From the NCBI GenBank assembly GCA_934699095.1, contig CAKUVI010000006.1:118647-182646 (forward strand): a stretch of 64,000 nucleotides of DNA, in the 5' to 3' direction. Positions 25,834 to 35,123 of this stretch are shown in pieces (within the stretch, counting starts at the first letter, position 1; each line of letters opens with the position of its first letter). Made by a program: the position numbers and the translations under genes. The notes below the pieces were generated by a model. The model searched no databases. It saw nothing but the letters and a program-made list of their open reading frames with translations, and was not told the origin of the DNA. This DNA comes from an uncultured Bacteroidales bacterium (GTDB taxonomy: Bacteria; Bacteroidota; Bacteroidia; Bacteroidales; WCHB1-69).

Positions 25834-26382
25834 ATGAGCAAGAGAAAGAGCGAAACCGATACAGTGACGATCCGGGTACACCCCGCCGTGCGGCGGTGGA
25901 TGGAGAACACATTCCCGAAAGCGGGCGGCGCATACGACTTGCGCGGCCACTTCCTCCACGACTTCCTGCGGGCTGGGCTGACCAAAGAACCGCAGGGCAG
26001 ACGTGAGCCGTCACCGCTTCCCGAAGTGAAGGTGTCCGTCAGCCGCAGGGACGGGCAGCGGCTGGGGACGGAACTGCCCGCCGCGTTCCAGGAGGACTTC
26101 TCGCGGCTGGCCTACAGGTACATCCGGCAGACGGCCTGCCTGATGGTGCTGTTCGCCCACACGGCGGCAAAAGTGCCCCGCGACACAGCCATCAAAGAGT
26201 ACCTGCTTGACAACCTCTATGAGGACGAGGAACTGAACTACGCCGCCCTGCGCAAGTACTACCAGCGCAACTGGATGGAGACGGAGCGTATGGTCAAGAC
26301 CGAATGCGGCACGTTCACGGGAGGGTTGCAGCCTGTACACAGCATAAATAAGTTTGTCAAAAATGTCCCTTTTTACAAGTAA
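25834..26382 (+). CDS. Phage protein of unknown function, possible DNA-binding protein
   Basis: 182 residues. The N-terminus (KSETDTVTIRVHPAVRRWMENTFP) looks like a ribbon-helix-helix strand and helix, and the rest is helical. The gene follows the CAAGACA cluster directly, so it is the best candidate for a protein that binds it. No family was recognised. Confidence 0.55.
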   Translation: MSKRKSETDTVTIRVHPAVRRWMENTFPKAGGAYDLRGHFLHDFLRAGLTKEPQGRREPSPLPEVKVSVSRRDGQRLGTELPAAFQEDFSRLAYRYIRQTACLMVLFAHTAAKVPRDTAIKEYLLDNLYEDEELNYAALRKYYQRNWMETERMVKTECGTFTGGLQPVHSINKFVKNVPFYK

Positions 26383-26394
26383 CAAGAGAAAACT

Positions 26395-26847
26395 ATGGAA
26401 AATCTGATGAAAAACGGCTCCTGCCACGTCATGGCGGGCAACAAGCGGCTGCTCATTGCAGACATAAACGAGGTGCAACGCATTGAACTGACGGACTTTG
26501 CGACCAAAACCGTGACCATGAAGACGGGATGCGGTTTCGCGGAGATTTCCGCGAAATCCATCCAAGTGGAAGTCACGGAGGACGGCGGGGCGTACTCCCA
26601 CGGCATCACCTGCCGCCTCACCGGAACAAAACGCAAATACGACCGCCTCCTTGCGGACATGGCCAAAGGGGGCTGGATAGCGAAAATCGTGGACAACACG
26701 GACACGGTGTGGCTGTCGGGAAGCCTTGAAGAACCGCTGCACCTCTCCTTCCGCCACCTCGGGGCGGCGGAGGCCTCCGGCGAACACCTCTACGAGGTGA
26801 CTCTGCAGCGCGACATGACCGAGCCGCTCTGCGCCACCTCCCTATAA
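26395..26847 (+). CDS. Phage protein of unknown function, beta-rich
   Basis: 150 residues with many alternating beta-like strands (TKTVTMKTGCGFAEISAKSI, HLYEVTLQRDM). It begins 12 nt after the preceding gene and is the last gene before the prohead protease promoter. Its role is not known; it could belong to the virion or to the early operon. Confidence 0.5.
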   Translation: MENLMKNGSCHVMAGNKRLLIADINEVQRIELTDFATKTVTMKTGCGFAEISAKSIQVEVTEDGGAYSHGITCRLTGTKRKYDRLLADMAKGGWIAKIVDNTDTVWLSGSLEEPLHLSFRHLGAAEASGEHLYEVTLQRDMTEPLCATSL

Positions 26848-26856
26848 TATAATATT

Positions 26857-26893
26857 GTGTCCACAGGGAATCGGACACGCGGGGTTATCTTTG
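26857..26893 (+). promoter_or_regulatory. Promoter of the capsid operon with an inverted repeat
   Basis: A TATCTTTG -7 box (26886-26893) lies 16 nt before the protease ATG. Just upstream, GTGTCC (26857-26862) and GGACAC (26873-26878) form an inverted repeat over the -33 region, as an operator would. Confidence 0.5.
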
Positions 26894-26909
26894 CCGAAAA
26901 ACAGCAGAG

Positions 26910-28046
26910 ATGAGAAGACAACCCGCCATCAGATTCCTCAACGAGAACAGCGAAGAGGCCGTGATCGAGATCTACGGCCAAATCGGCTATGAGGGATGGG
27001 ACAGAGAAGACGACGAGAACACCGCCCGGCTGATGAGCGGGGAGCTTGACCGCATAAAAGCCCTCAACGCGAAACGCATCACCGTCAAGATAAACTCCCT
27101 CGGCGGTGACGTGAACCACGCGCTGGCCATCCACGACCTGCTGGCGGAGCACCCCGCACTCGTGACCACCCAGATCAACGGCCTGTGCGCCTCCGCCGCC
27201 ACCATAGTGGCGATGGCGGGAAAGGAGCGCAGGATGAGCAAGAACGCACTATTCCTCATACACCAGTGCTCCGCCTACGTAGGCCGTGCCAACCAGGAGC
27301 AGCTCGCCCAGGAGCTTGAGACGCATAAGACCGTCAACGGGCGGATGCTCGACATCTACATCGCCGCCTGCAACGGCAAGGAGGCGGAAATCTCCGAACT
27401 TCTGAAAGCCAACAACGGACTTGGCAAGTGGCTGACCGCAACCGAAGCCAAGGACTTCGGCTTCGTCACCGACATCTACAACGAGAGCCGGAAGACGGCC
27501 TGCTTCACGCAGTCCGCCTTTTCGGACAACGGGCTTCCGGCACTGCCCGAAGCCTACGCCGACATGGTGGCGGCTGAAGACACCCGCTCCCCGTGGCAGT
27601 CTCTCGTTGACCTGCTCACCAAGCACTTCTCCGGCAACGACAATCCCCAAAACCAAACCCTTACAGATATGAAGAAACTCTTCCCGCTGCTGGCGGTCGC
27701 CCTCGCACTGCAGGACACCGCCGCATACGACCCTGAAAAAGGGGCGAGCCTCACCGACACGCAGCTCAAGGCCATAGAAGGCAAGCTCACCGAACTCGAC
27801 ACCCTCCTCAAAGAACGGGAGACGCTGGTCAAGGAGAAGCAAGCCCTTGTGGACGAGAAAGCGACTCTCACCGCACAGCTGGCCACTCTCACCGCAGACC
27901 GCGACCGCCTCAAAGGCATCGTGGACGCAGTGCCCGCGGAGACCCCCGCCGTTTCGGGCGGCGATCCGCAGGAGGCACCCAAGGACAACATGCAGGCCTA
28001 TGTGAACGGCTCTTCGCTCTACCAGGCCATCAAACGCGAAATCTAA
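26910..28046 (+). CDS. ClpP-like prohead maturation protease fused to a scaffold-like coiled coil
   Basis: 378 residues. The N-terminal 200 are an S14/ClpP-type serine protease: KINSLGGDVNHALAIHDLL, the nucleophile Ser95 in GLCASAATIV and His118 in LFLIHQ, at spacing close to ClpP. Residues about 285-345 form a charged coiled coil (KLTELDTLLKERETLVKEKQ...), the usual place of an internal scaffold that is removed on maturation. It precedes the major capsid gene by 19 nt, as expected. Confidence 0.85.
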   Translation: MRRQPAIRFLNENSEEAVIEIYGQIGYEGWDREDDENTARLMSGELDRIKALNAKRITVKINSLGGDVNHALAIHDLLAEHPALVTTQINGLCASAATIVAMAGKERRMSKNALFLIHQCSAYVGRANQEQLAQELETHKTVNGRMLDIYIAACNGKEAEISELLKANNGLGKWLTATEAKDFGFVTDIYNESRKTACFTQSAFSDNGLPALPEAYADMVAAEDTRSPWQSLVDLLTKHFSGNDNPQNQTLTDMKKLFPLLAVALALQDTAAYDPEKGASLTDTQLKAIEGKLTELDTLLKERETLVKEKQALVDEKATLTAQLATLTADRDRLKGIVDAVPAETPAVSGGDPQEAPKDNMQAYVNGSSLYQAIKREI

Positions 28047-28065
28047 CCTACCAAAAACGACCACA

Positions 28066-29625
28066 ATGCCAGAAGTAATCGAAACCAAAATCAACGTTGA
28101 CCTCATACTTGAGGAGTATGGCCGCTTCTACGAGAACTCGGGGCAGGGGATGGACAGACTCAGAAGAGCCCTGACCGTTCCCGCCACGACCCTTGAGAAG
28201 TACGCCACGAGAATCAACACCAAGGACGACATCTACAAGATGGCCACGGACGAATGGGAGGACGTGCTCCAGCCGTTCCGCATCCAGTTCGAGCCGAAAG
28301 CGGGTGTCAAGTTCATCCCCAACGCCATCGTCCTCAACCACATCAAGGTGGACGCGCAGTTCTCGCCGATGGGAGTGTACCACTCCTGGATGGCCTTCCT
28401 CGCCGGAGGGCAGAACAAGATCGAGGACTGGCCTATCACCCGCTACTTCGTGGAAGTCTATCTGAAGAAGAAGATTGACAACAACCGCGAACTTAAAGCC
28501 GTCTATAAGGGCGTGCGCGACGACAACGGCACGACCCCCGAAAGCTGCATGGACGGCATCAAACGCAAACTCATAGAGGGCGCGAACAACGCCGACAACC
28601 CCATCAACGTCATCCACGGCGTTGACCCGTTCACCGAGGAGAACATCTTCGACGAGATAGAGGCCTACGACCGCAAGATTGACGAGCTATATGACGGCGA
28701 GAACATCATCCACTTCGTAGCCCCCAAGTGGGTGCGCGCGATGAAGACCGCCAAACGCGCAGCCGGCTACTACTTCATCAACTCCCCCGACCAGATCAAC
28801 GCCGACATTGACTTCACCAAGCACGTTGTCTGCGGCGTTCCTTCCATGAAAGGCACGGACGACATCTTCTCCACCATGAAGGAGAACCTGCTTTGGCTGG
28901 TCAACCGCAACAAGTTCGACTTCGACATCCAAAAGGAGAACCGCATGATCAAGGTTCTCGCCGACTGGATGGAGGGTGTCGGCTTCGGCTGCAACGCCAT
29001 GGTATGGACTTCCGCCCGCACTGTCGGACAGGAGGCCTCGCGCTGCTCCTGCGGACCGAACGGCGAGGTGGAGACCATCACCGATGAAATCCAGCTCATC
29101 ATCAGCGCCATCGACCAGGGCGCGAAAGTGGTCAAGGAGGGCAACAAGTACCGCATCACGTGGCAGACCGACACTCCCGAACTGGCCATCAACATCCACA
29201 CCCTTGACAACGCGGAGGCAACCACGGACTCCCTCTCCATGCACGCGCTCATCTTCGGTGATGACGTGCCGCTGCTTTCGGAGGGCGAGGTCGGCTTCTA
29301 CATTGCCGAGGACGCTTCCCAGCTCATCCCCGTCCATGGCCGCCATCTCGGTTTCGCGGAGAACCGCGAACACGACAGCGACCCCGCGCACGAAGCCTTC
29401 TTCGTTCCGGGAACGCTGGACGGCAACAGAATGGATGCCGTTATGGAGACTAACATGCCCTCCGAAACCGAAGTCTTCTACCGCGCCGCCGTCCACTACA
29501 AAGGGGCGGAGTACCTCGGCGACATCATGCGCTTCACCACGCCGTACAACGAAAACCCGCCGGAGTACATTGGCAACGACGACGATGACAACGGCAACGA
29601 TGACGACAACAACGGCCAAGACTGA
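28066..29625 (+). CDS. Major capsid protein with a C-terminal decoration domain
   Basis: 519 residues, directly behind the prohead protease. The first 330 residues show the kind of sequence seen in Bacteroidetes phage HK97-like capsids (KFIPNAIVLNHIKVDAQFSP, IHFVAPKWVRAMKTAKRAAG). Residues about 340-505 form a separate beta-rich module (ITDEIQLIISAI, LAINIHTLDNAEATTDSL, EVFYRAAVHYKGAEYLGDI) that looks like a surface immunoglobulin-like decoration. The tail is an Asp/Asn-rich run. The capsid assignment rests mainly on context. Confidence 0.75.
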   Translation: MPEVIETKINVDLILEEYGRFYENSGQGMDRLRRALTVPATTLEKYATRINTKDDIYKMATDEWEDVLQPFRIQFEPKAGVKFIPNAIVLNHIKVDAQFSPMGVYHSWMAFLAGGQNKIEDWPITRYFVEVYLKKKIDNNRELKAVYKGVRDDNGTTPESCMDGIKRKLIEGANNADNPINVIHGVDPFTEENIFDEIEAYDRKIDELYDGENIIHFVAPKWVRAMKTAKRAAGYYFINSPDQINADIDFTKHVVCGVPSMKGTDDIFSTMKENLLWLVNRNKFDFDIQKENRMIKVLADWMEGVGFGCNAMVWTSARTVGQEASRCSCGPNGEVETITDEIQLIISAIDQGAKVVKEGNKYRITWQTDTPELAINIHTLDNAEATTDSLSMHALIFGDDVPLLSEGEVGFYIAEDASQLIPVHGRHLGFAENREHDSDPAHEAFFVPGTLDGNRMDAVMETNMPSETEVFYRAAVHYKGAEYLGDIMRFTTPYNENPPEYIGNDDDDNGNDDDNNGQD

Positions 29626-29718
29626 ACCCTTTGGTAATAAATTTTTTCATACGCTGACGGGAGGGGTGCGGCTTCCTTACCAACGCACATTTTTAACGAA
29701 CACCAAAAACCAAGAGCC

Positions 29719-30312
29719 ATGCCCGAAGAAGTAATATGCGCACTCGAACTCGAAGACCTTAACAAAGGCGCGAACTGCGGCAACAACATGTCCGGCGTGA
29801 AGAACGTCTATATCTCCCTCAAGGACAATGTGGCGCAGTTCCCCAAGCTGCCGACCAACCGAACCTCCTACGAGGACTTCGCCGTCCTGGAGGGGAACAT
29901 CGTGATGGTCAATGGCCAGCGCTTCTACCACATCTACTGCTCCCGCGACATGGGAGAGCTGAAATACACCACCCAAGGCACCTTCGGCGGCAAGTCCATG
30001 AAGGCCAACCTTGAGATCTACCATCCCGGCTTCAAGCCAAAACTGCTCGGCTTCATCGCCTCCGTGATGAACTCCGAGGCCATCATCCTCGCCCGCCTCA
30101 ACAACGGCGACATCCACATGCTCGGCGATGAAGACCGCGGCGCGGAAATCGGCGACAACGTGGAGGCCAGCTCCGGCAAGGCCGTCACCGACAACAACGG
30201 CGCGACCATCTCCTTTGTCTATGACACACCCACCGCACAGGTCTATACGGGTGAGATGGACTCCCTCATCGGACAGTCCACCAACCTCGATGACGAGCAG
30301 GTGACCCCATAA
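29719..30312 (+). CDS. Structural protein, probable major tail tube protein
   Basis: 197 residues, acidic and beta-rich, with a central TTQGTFGGKSMKANLEIYHP segment and length typical for tail tube subunits. It is the last gene of the capsid transcript and is followed by a strong terminator. The head-to-tail joining genes lie 10 kb downstream, so an alternative is a capsid decoration or fibre protein. Confidence 0.5.
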   Translation: MPEEVICALELEDLNKGANCGNNMSGVKNVYISLKDNVAQFPKLPTNRTSYEDFAVLEGNIVMVNGQRFYHIYCSRDMGELKYTTQGTFGGKSMKANLEIYHPGFKPKLLGFIASVMNSEAIILARLNNGDIHMLGDEDRGAEIGDNVEASSGKAVTDNNGATISFVYDTPTAQVYTGEMDSLIGQSTNLDDEQVTP

Positions 30313-30349
30313 CCCAAAATCGCATTTTCGGTTGTTTGATCAGTTTTTG

Positions 30350-30380
30350 AAAGCCGTTGCAGTTTGTGACGGCTTTTTTT
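30350..30380 (+). terminator. Rho-independent terminator of the capsid operon
   Basis: AAAGCCGT (30350-30357) pairs with ACGGCTTT (30369-30376), and the T run extends to 30380. Confidence 0.9.
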
Positions 30381-30390
30381 GTAAAAAGAC

Positions 30391-30419
30391 TTGACGAATC
30401 CGATTTTTTTTTATTTTTG
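30391..30419 (+). promoter_or_regulatory. Promoter of the metallopeptidase moron
   Basis: A TTGAC -33-like box at 30391 and a TATTTTTG -7 box at 30412-30419 are placed between the capsid terminator and the gene at 30442. Confidence 0.6.
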
Positions 30420-30441
30420 CACTAAAGATTTATAGGGTATT

Positions 30442-31029
30442 ATGGTTAATGCTAATGAAACAATATTTCACACACAACGTATTAATGATAGGAAATACGC
30501 ATACTCTATAATCTCTCTGCTTGGCGAAATATTAAACGATGCAGAAGACAGATATGGGAAAAGAGATGAGACGTATCGTATTCTTGGTGTTGAATTATCC
30601 ACAGATCAGGAGCCATATATTTGGTTCCCTGAATATAATAATGACAAAAAATCAGTAATAATCCGATTGACAGACAATTGTTTGAAAGATATTAACAGGG
30701 CGATTTTCCAACTATCTCACGAAGTGGTGCATTGCCTTGGTCCCTGCCAAAATTCTAATTTTCTTGAGGAAGGGCTTGCGACTTATTTCTCAGAAATCAA
30801 AGCTAAAGAATATGGTTCAACATATTATACAAACGATCCTAAATATATAACAGCACGAGATTTAGTAAAAAATCTTCTTCAGTTAAATGATGATATTATC
30901 AAAATGGCAAGAAAAAGAGAACCATACATCTCTAAGTTTGATAAATCATTGTTGTTAGGAATTGACCCATCAATAGATGAAAAATTACTTGATAATTTGT
31001 TGCATCCATTTAATGCACATATGATTTAA
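30442..31029 (+). CDS. Zinc metallopeptidase-like moron protein
   Basis: 195 residues. LSHEVVHCLG (HExxH) followed after about 16 residues by LEEGLATYFSE gives the His/His/Glu ligand set of a gluzincin-type zinc peptidase, near residues 95-120. There is no signal peptide, so it acts inside the cell. It is markedly AT-rich, lies between two terminators or promoters, and interrupts the structural genes, which is the definition of a moron. Its role could be toxin, antidefence or regulator cleavage; the sequence does not decide. Confidence 0.65.
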   Translation: MVNANETIFHTQRINDRKYAYSIISLLGEILNDAEDRYGKRDETYRILGVELSTDQEPYIWFPEYNNDKKSVIIRLTDNCLKDINRAIFQLSHEVVHCLGPCQNSNFLEEGLATYFSEIKAKEYGSTYYTNDPKYITARDLVKNLLQLNDDIIKMARKREPYISKFDKSLLLGIDPSIDEKLLDNLLHPFNAHMI

Positions 31030-31118
31030 GGATTGTTTAATTACTTTGTTTTGTGAAATTCATTAATATATTTGCAAAACACAAAACAAGCTTTCGATTG
31101 GAATCGTGTGTAAACATA

Positions 31119-31147
31119 TTCAAACAGCACGACCGTGTTTTTCTTTG
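31119..31147 (+). terminator. Weak hairpin with conserved CAAACAGCACGAC loop, copy 1
   Basis: AAACA pairs with TGTTT around a loop containing TCAAACAGCACGAC, then a T-rich run. The same loop occurs in the stronger hairpins at 35365 and 53179. It probably ends the moron transcript. Confidence 0.4.
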
Positions 31148-31173
31148 TCCTATATCTTCCGTTGATAAACGCC

Positions 31174-31181
31174 TATCTTTG
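31174..31181 (+). promoter_or_regulatory. -7 element (TATCTTTG) of the packaging operon
   Basis: It lies 20 nt before the ATG at 31201 and fixes that start in preference to an upstream in-frame GTG or TTG. Confidence 0.55.
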
Positions 31182-31200
31182 CATCCTCAAGACTGAAGAT

Positions 31201-31962
31201 ATGGACGAAATACTACAATGGCTCACCAACGGCAAAGACTACAACACGGGCGTCTCCATACTGGAACGCCACCACAAGAACCGCACCTTTGTGCAGCACT
31301 TCCGGCACACCACGGCCAAATTCGCCGCCGCCAAGCTGGAGTACGAGCTGCGCAAACTCCTCAAAGGCAGGCAGACAACACCGCAACAGCCCGCACCCCG
31401 AAAACCGTTTATCAACGTTTTCCAACGGCAGAAAGCGAAGCCTGCAGCCGGAATCCCCGACATCATAGCGCAGGCCAAGGACGAACTCTATGAATTGTTC
31501 ACCGCCATTTCCACCGCCCACCGCAAGCTCTACGAGCTTGGGGAGGGCAACTCCGAGGAGGTGGTGGCGCAGCGCAAACGCATCCTTGAAGACCGACTGC
31601 CGCTCATCCGCAGGTATGAGAAACTCTACCCGCTCAAAGAACGCTACTTCGACACGGGCAAAGTGCCCGACGAACTTGTCCGCATGGTTAGGGAAAAGAT
31701 TGTGGAGCAGCCCGCGCCAGTCCCCGTGGACGGCAGGGCGGAAATTGAAAAGCTCTCCGACATGGATCTGCTCAAAAAAGAGCACTCCATCAAGGTCAAC
31801 ATCAACAAGACCCGAAACCGCTTGGAGTACCAGGCGAACAAGAAGCTGGACACCCCGAACCCGATGCCGGAAAGCCCGCTGCGCTCCAAGCTGGAGGCGA
31901 AGCTGGCAGACCTGCGCTCCCAATACACCATCATAACCGAAATCATAGAATCAAGACGATGA
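31201..31962 (+). CDS. Phage protein of unknown function, coiled-coil rich
   Basis: 253 residues, charged and helical throughout (AAKLEYELRKLLKGR, LKKEHSIKVNINKTRNRLEYQ). It is the first gene of the packaging operon and overlaps the PLD-like gene by 4 nt. I do not recognise a family; a structural or packaging accessory role is the most likely. Confidence 0.55.
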   Translation: MDEILQWLTNGKDYNTGVSILERHHKNRTFVQHFRHTTAKFAAAKLEYELRKLLKGRQTTPQQPAPRKPFINVFQRQKAKPAAGIPDIIAQAKDELYELFTAISTAHRKLYELGEGNSEEVVAQRKRILEDRLPLIRRYEKLYPLKERYFDTGKVPDELVRMVREKIVEQPAPVPVDGRAEIEKLSDMDLLKKEHSIKVNINKTRNRLEYQANKKLDTPNPMPESPLRSKLEAKLADLRSQYTIITEIIESRR

Positions 31963-32549
31963 GCATAATAGACTTCTCCAGCTACAACGCCCGCAAGCAG
32001 GCGAAAACCAAGGAGGCCGAAGCCTACCCCTACGACACCTACTTTCCGGATTCCGTGTCGTTCATCGGCGAGCCGTGGACGACACTGGCCAAGCACATCG
32101 GACGCATCGAGCAGGGAGCCGTCATCAATTTTTGGACGTTCGGACGGTATGCCATGCACGACCTCATTTCCCACATCTGCCGACAAATCGGGCCCTGCAA
32201 CGTCACCGCCTGCACATGGGCGATAACCGAGAAGGCCGTCACCCAAATCCTCAACCGCCGGAAAGAGGGGCTGATAAAGGAGTTCCGGCTGTGGATAGAC
32301 CCCCGCGTAAAGGTGCGCAACCCCGCGCCCCTGCAGATGTGCCGCGCCAACTTCCCCGTGACCATCGCGCCCGTACACGCCAAAGTCGCCGTGATATGGA
32401 ACGACCAGTGGCGGATTTCCGTGTCCGGCTCCTTGAACTTCACCACCAACCCGCAGCCCGAAAGGGGCGTAATCCAAGTGATAGACCACGTTTTCTACAG
32501 CGACAAAAAGATACTCGATGAACAGTTTGACAGAGACACAGAAAGATGA
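31959..32549 (+). CDS. Phospholipase D-like (PLDc_2) domain protein
   Basis: 196 residues. VTIAPVHAKVAVIWND followed by ISVSGSLNFTTNPQPERG is a HxK(x)n(G/S)SxN motif of the PLD nuclease/phosphodiesterase superfamily, but only one copy is present, so a dimer would be needed for an active site. The canonical trailing Asp of HKD is not in its usual place. It is embedded between packaging genes. A DNA-processing or nuclease role is inferred. Confidence 0.65.
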   Translation: MSIIDFSSYNARKQAKTKEAEAYPYDTYFPDSVSFIGEPWTTLAKHIGRIEQGAVINFWTFGRYAMHDLISHICRQIGPCNVTACTWAITEKAVTQILNRRKEGLIKEFRLWIDPRVKVRNPAPLQMCRANFPVTIAPVHAKVAVIWNDQWRISVSGSLNFTTNPQPERGVIQVIDHVFYSDKKILDEQFDRDTER

Positions 32550-32868
32550 CATCATCCGCCTTGGACGGCTGGGCTTCTCCTACCGTGACGTAGCCCTCAA
32601 CTTCGGCTTCGACATCGCCGAAGTCGCCGTGCAGTTCCAGCAGGAAAGAGGCGAGGTTTACGAGTGCTGGTTCCAAGGCTACCTCTCCGCACAGGCGGAG
32701 ATACGGCAGACCGTCTTGGACGCTGCGCTCAACTCCTCGCAGCCCGCAATACTCCAGATGCTCAAATACTACGCAATGACTGAACAGACTAACCTTGACG
32801 CTTTCGACTATGAACCTACCGGGCAAAACCAAGCAGAGAACCAGCATAGAACAGATACGGGAGAATGA
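32518..32868 (+). CDS. Small helix-turn-helix protein, terminase small-subunit-like
   Basis: 116 residues. GRLGFSYRDVALNFGFDIAEVAVQF is a clear helix-turn-helix of the terminase-small type, and the C-terminal half is helical. It overlaps the previous gene by 32 nt and the next by 59 nt. It and the next protein may together form the DNA-recognition part of the terminase. Confidence 0.6.
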   Translation: MNSLTETQKDDIIRLGRLGFSYRDVALNFGFDIAEVAVQFQQERGEVYECWFQGYLSAQAEIRQTVLDAALNSSQPAILQMLKYYAMTEQTNLDAFDYEPTGQNQAENQHRTDTGE

Positions 32869-33412
32869 CTTCGAAGCCATATCCGAATACTACACAACGG
32901 GCAACAGCACCGCACTGACCGAGCAGCAGCAGCGCATCCTTGAACGGCTGCGCACCGCCCATGCCGTCATGCGCAAGTACCCGCGCAAGAGCGTGGCCGC
33001 CCTCAAACTCCAAGCCCGCTTCCCCGAAATCTCCAGGGAGCAGGCCTACTGCGACATCCGCAACGCCTGCCGCCTTTGGAACAAATACGACCCCGTGGAC
33101 AGGGATTTCCTAGAGGGCTGGTTCCTTGACTGGCTCATGAAAGAGATTTCAGACCCCGCCACATCGGACGGCGCACGTGCCAAGAACCTCGCCACCCTGC
33201 AGAAGTACCTCTCCCAGCTGCCGCCGCAGAAGATTGACCCCAAACTGATGGAGGCCAACCAGATATTCGTGCAGTTCAACATCAACAACAAGCAGGTCTC
33301 AATCCCCGAAACGGTGCTCATGAAGCTGCCCGCCGACATACGCCGCCAGCTGCTGGGAAGCCTCGACGACGAAATCACCGAGGAGACCGCCTGCGAAATC
33401 ATAAACTCATAG
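32810..33412 (+). CDS. Terminase small-subunit-like protein
   Basis: 200 residues from the ATG at 32810; an in-frame TTG at 32795 is a less likely start. Central helices (TEQQQRILERLRTAHAVMRKYPRKSVAALKLQARFPEISREQAYCDIRNACRLW) resemble the DNA-binding and oligomerisation part of small terminases in Bacteroidetes phages. It ends 4 nt before the large subunit gene. Confidence 0.65.
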   Translation: MNLPGKTKQRTSIEQIRENDFEAISEYYTTGNSTALTEQQQRILERLRTAHAVMRKYPRKSVAALKLQARFPEISREQAYCDIRNACRLWNKYDPVDRDFLEGWFLDWLMKEISDPATSDGARAKNLATLQKYLSQLPPQKIDPKLMEANQIFVQFNINNKQVSIPETVLMKLPADIRRQLLGSLDDEITEETACEIINS

Positions 33413-33416
33413 CCCC

Positions 33417-35123
33417 ATGCAGATAAACCTATCCGGCAACCGCGCCCAGCTGCCCTCGTTCATCCTGCAGCCCAAGTGCCACGTTTCCGTGGAGGGGCGC
33501 GGCACGGGCAAGAGCGCGGACATCGGCTTTTGGATGGACAGGCTCATCCGGCTGATGCCGCGCTCGGTCATCGCCCTCACGGGCAAGACCTTCGGCCAGC
33601 TGCTGACACGCACGCTGCCCTCTTCTCTCAAGATGCTCAACCAAATGGGCTACGAGAAGGAGGCCAACTACGTCATCGGCAAGCGTCCGCCCGCCTATTT
33701 TGAAACCTCCTACGAGGAACTCAACAAGTTCGAGAACGTCATATCCGTCAGCAACGGCACGCGCTTCGCGCTCATCTCACAGAGCGAGCCGGGAAGCGGG
33801 CGCGGCGCAAACGTGGACTTCGAGATAGCGGACGAAACCCTCACCCTCAACAAGGAGCAGTATGACCAGGAGGTCGCGCCCACCAACCGAGGCAACCTTG
33901 AGTTTTTCGGGGCGAAGTCCGGCAACCCCGTTCACCTGCACCACGGCTACAAGTATTCAACATCCATGCCGCCCACAAGGGACGGACGGTGGGTGCTGGA
34001 GTTCGCCAACTATTACGAGGAGGAGGCCGGAGTAAGGCTGTTTGAGATTTGGAACCGCATCGTGAAGATGCAGCTGGAACTGCTCGACATCACCGACCCC
34101 AAGCAGTTCGCCCAGTGCTGGAACGAAATAATCCGGATGAAGCGCAGAATCCGCCCATTTGTATCCAAAGACGGGCTTCTTTTCACCGTCTCCAACGCTT
34201 TCGACAACATAGAGTTTCTCGGTCTCTCTTACGTCAAGAAAAACCGCGAGCTGCTTCCTTCGCTGGTGTTCCTCGTGGAAATCATGAACTTCCTTTTTGA
34301 CAAGGTGGAGGACTGTTTCTATTCCATCAGCGACGACCGCCACGTCTATCACAACGGGCTGGACGACCAGCGGCTTCTGCTGCTGGCCAAGGAGAGCAAT
34401 TTTGACCTGGACAAACTTTCCATCAAGAGCAGCGCATTCGACCGCGACTGCAACCCCGACCTGCCGTTAGAAGTCGTGGCCGACTGGGGAAGTGCAATAT
34501 CCCTTTTCTGCGTGTGCCAGGAACGCAACTACGACTTCGTGAACAACTATGCCACCAAGAAAAAATGCCAAAATTTCATCAACGAGTTCTATGTCAAGCC
34601 GGACGAAAGCTCCAACATCTTGATCAAGGAACTTTGCGGCCAGCTCACCGACTACTACAAGACGCACCGCTGCAAAAAGATACACTACTACCGCGACAAA
34701 TACGGCGATTCAAGAAACCCGAATGTTCTCAACTCAATGAGCTATAATCAGCTGGCAATCTCCTATTTGAAGAAAGCCGGATGGGAGGTGATAGAACACA
34801 CCCACAAGGGGATGGAGCCGCCGCAGTCGGACAAGTACCTGCTGTGGGGCTTGATATTGAGGGAGGAACGCGAGAACCTGCCTTTAGTGCGTTTCAACGG
34901 CGACAAATGCCGTTTCACGCTCATTTCCATGAACAACGCCATGATCAAGGACGTGGACGGCCAGCTGAAGAAGGACAAGAGCAGCGAGCGGAAGACCTCC
35001 GGCGTACTGCCGGAAGAAGCCACACATTTTTCGGACGCGGCGGATAAAATCGTTTGGACAAAATTCGGCGGCGGACTGAAAGAGAAAGGAGGAAGTTTTG
35101 TTCCGGCAAGGGTGGGGAAATGA
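33417..35123 (+). CDS. terL: Terminase large subunit
   Basis: The ATP-driven DNA packaging motor and nuclease, 568 residues. Walker A GRGTGKS is at 27-33, Walker B-like VDFEIADE is at about 133-140, and the nuclease-domain motif VVADWGSAIS has its first metal-binding Asp at 356. An RNase H-like second domain follows. The stop overlaps the next ATG (ATGA). Confidence 0.9.
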   Translation: MQINLSGNRAQLPSFILQPKCHVSVEGRGTGKSADIGFWMDRLIRLMPRSVIALTGKTFGQLLTRTLPSSLKMLNQMGYEKEANYVIGKRPPAYFETSYEELNKFENVISVSNGTRFALISQSEPGSGRGANVDFEIADETLTLNKEQYDQEVAPTNRGNLEFFGAKSGNPVHLHHGYKYSTSMPPTRDGRWVLEFANYYEEEAGVRLFEIWNRIVKMQLELLDITDPKQFAQCWNEIIRMKRRIRPFVSKDGLLFTVSNAFDNIEFLGLSYVKKNRELLPSLVFLVEIMNFLFDKVEDCFYSISDDRHVYHNGLDDQRLLLLAKESNFDLDKLSIKSSAFDRDCNPDLPLEVVADWGSAISLFCVCQERNYDFVNNYATKKKCQNFINEFYVKPDESSNILIKELCGQLTDYYKTHRCKKIHYYRDKYGDSRNPNVLNSMSYNQLAISYLKKAGWEVIEHTHKGMEPPQSDKYLLWGLILREERENLPLVRFNGDKCRFTLISMNNAMIKDVDGQLKKDKSSERKTSGVLPEEATHFSDAADKIVWTKFGGGLKEKGGSFVPARVGK

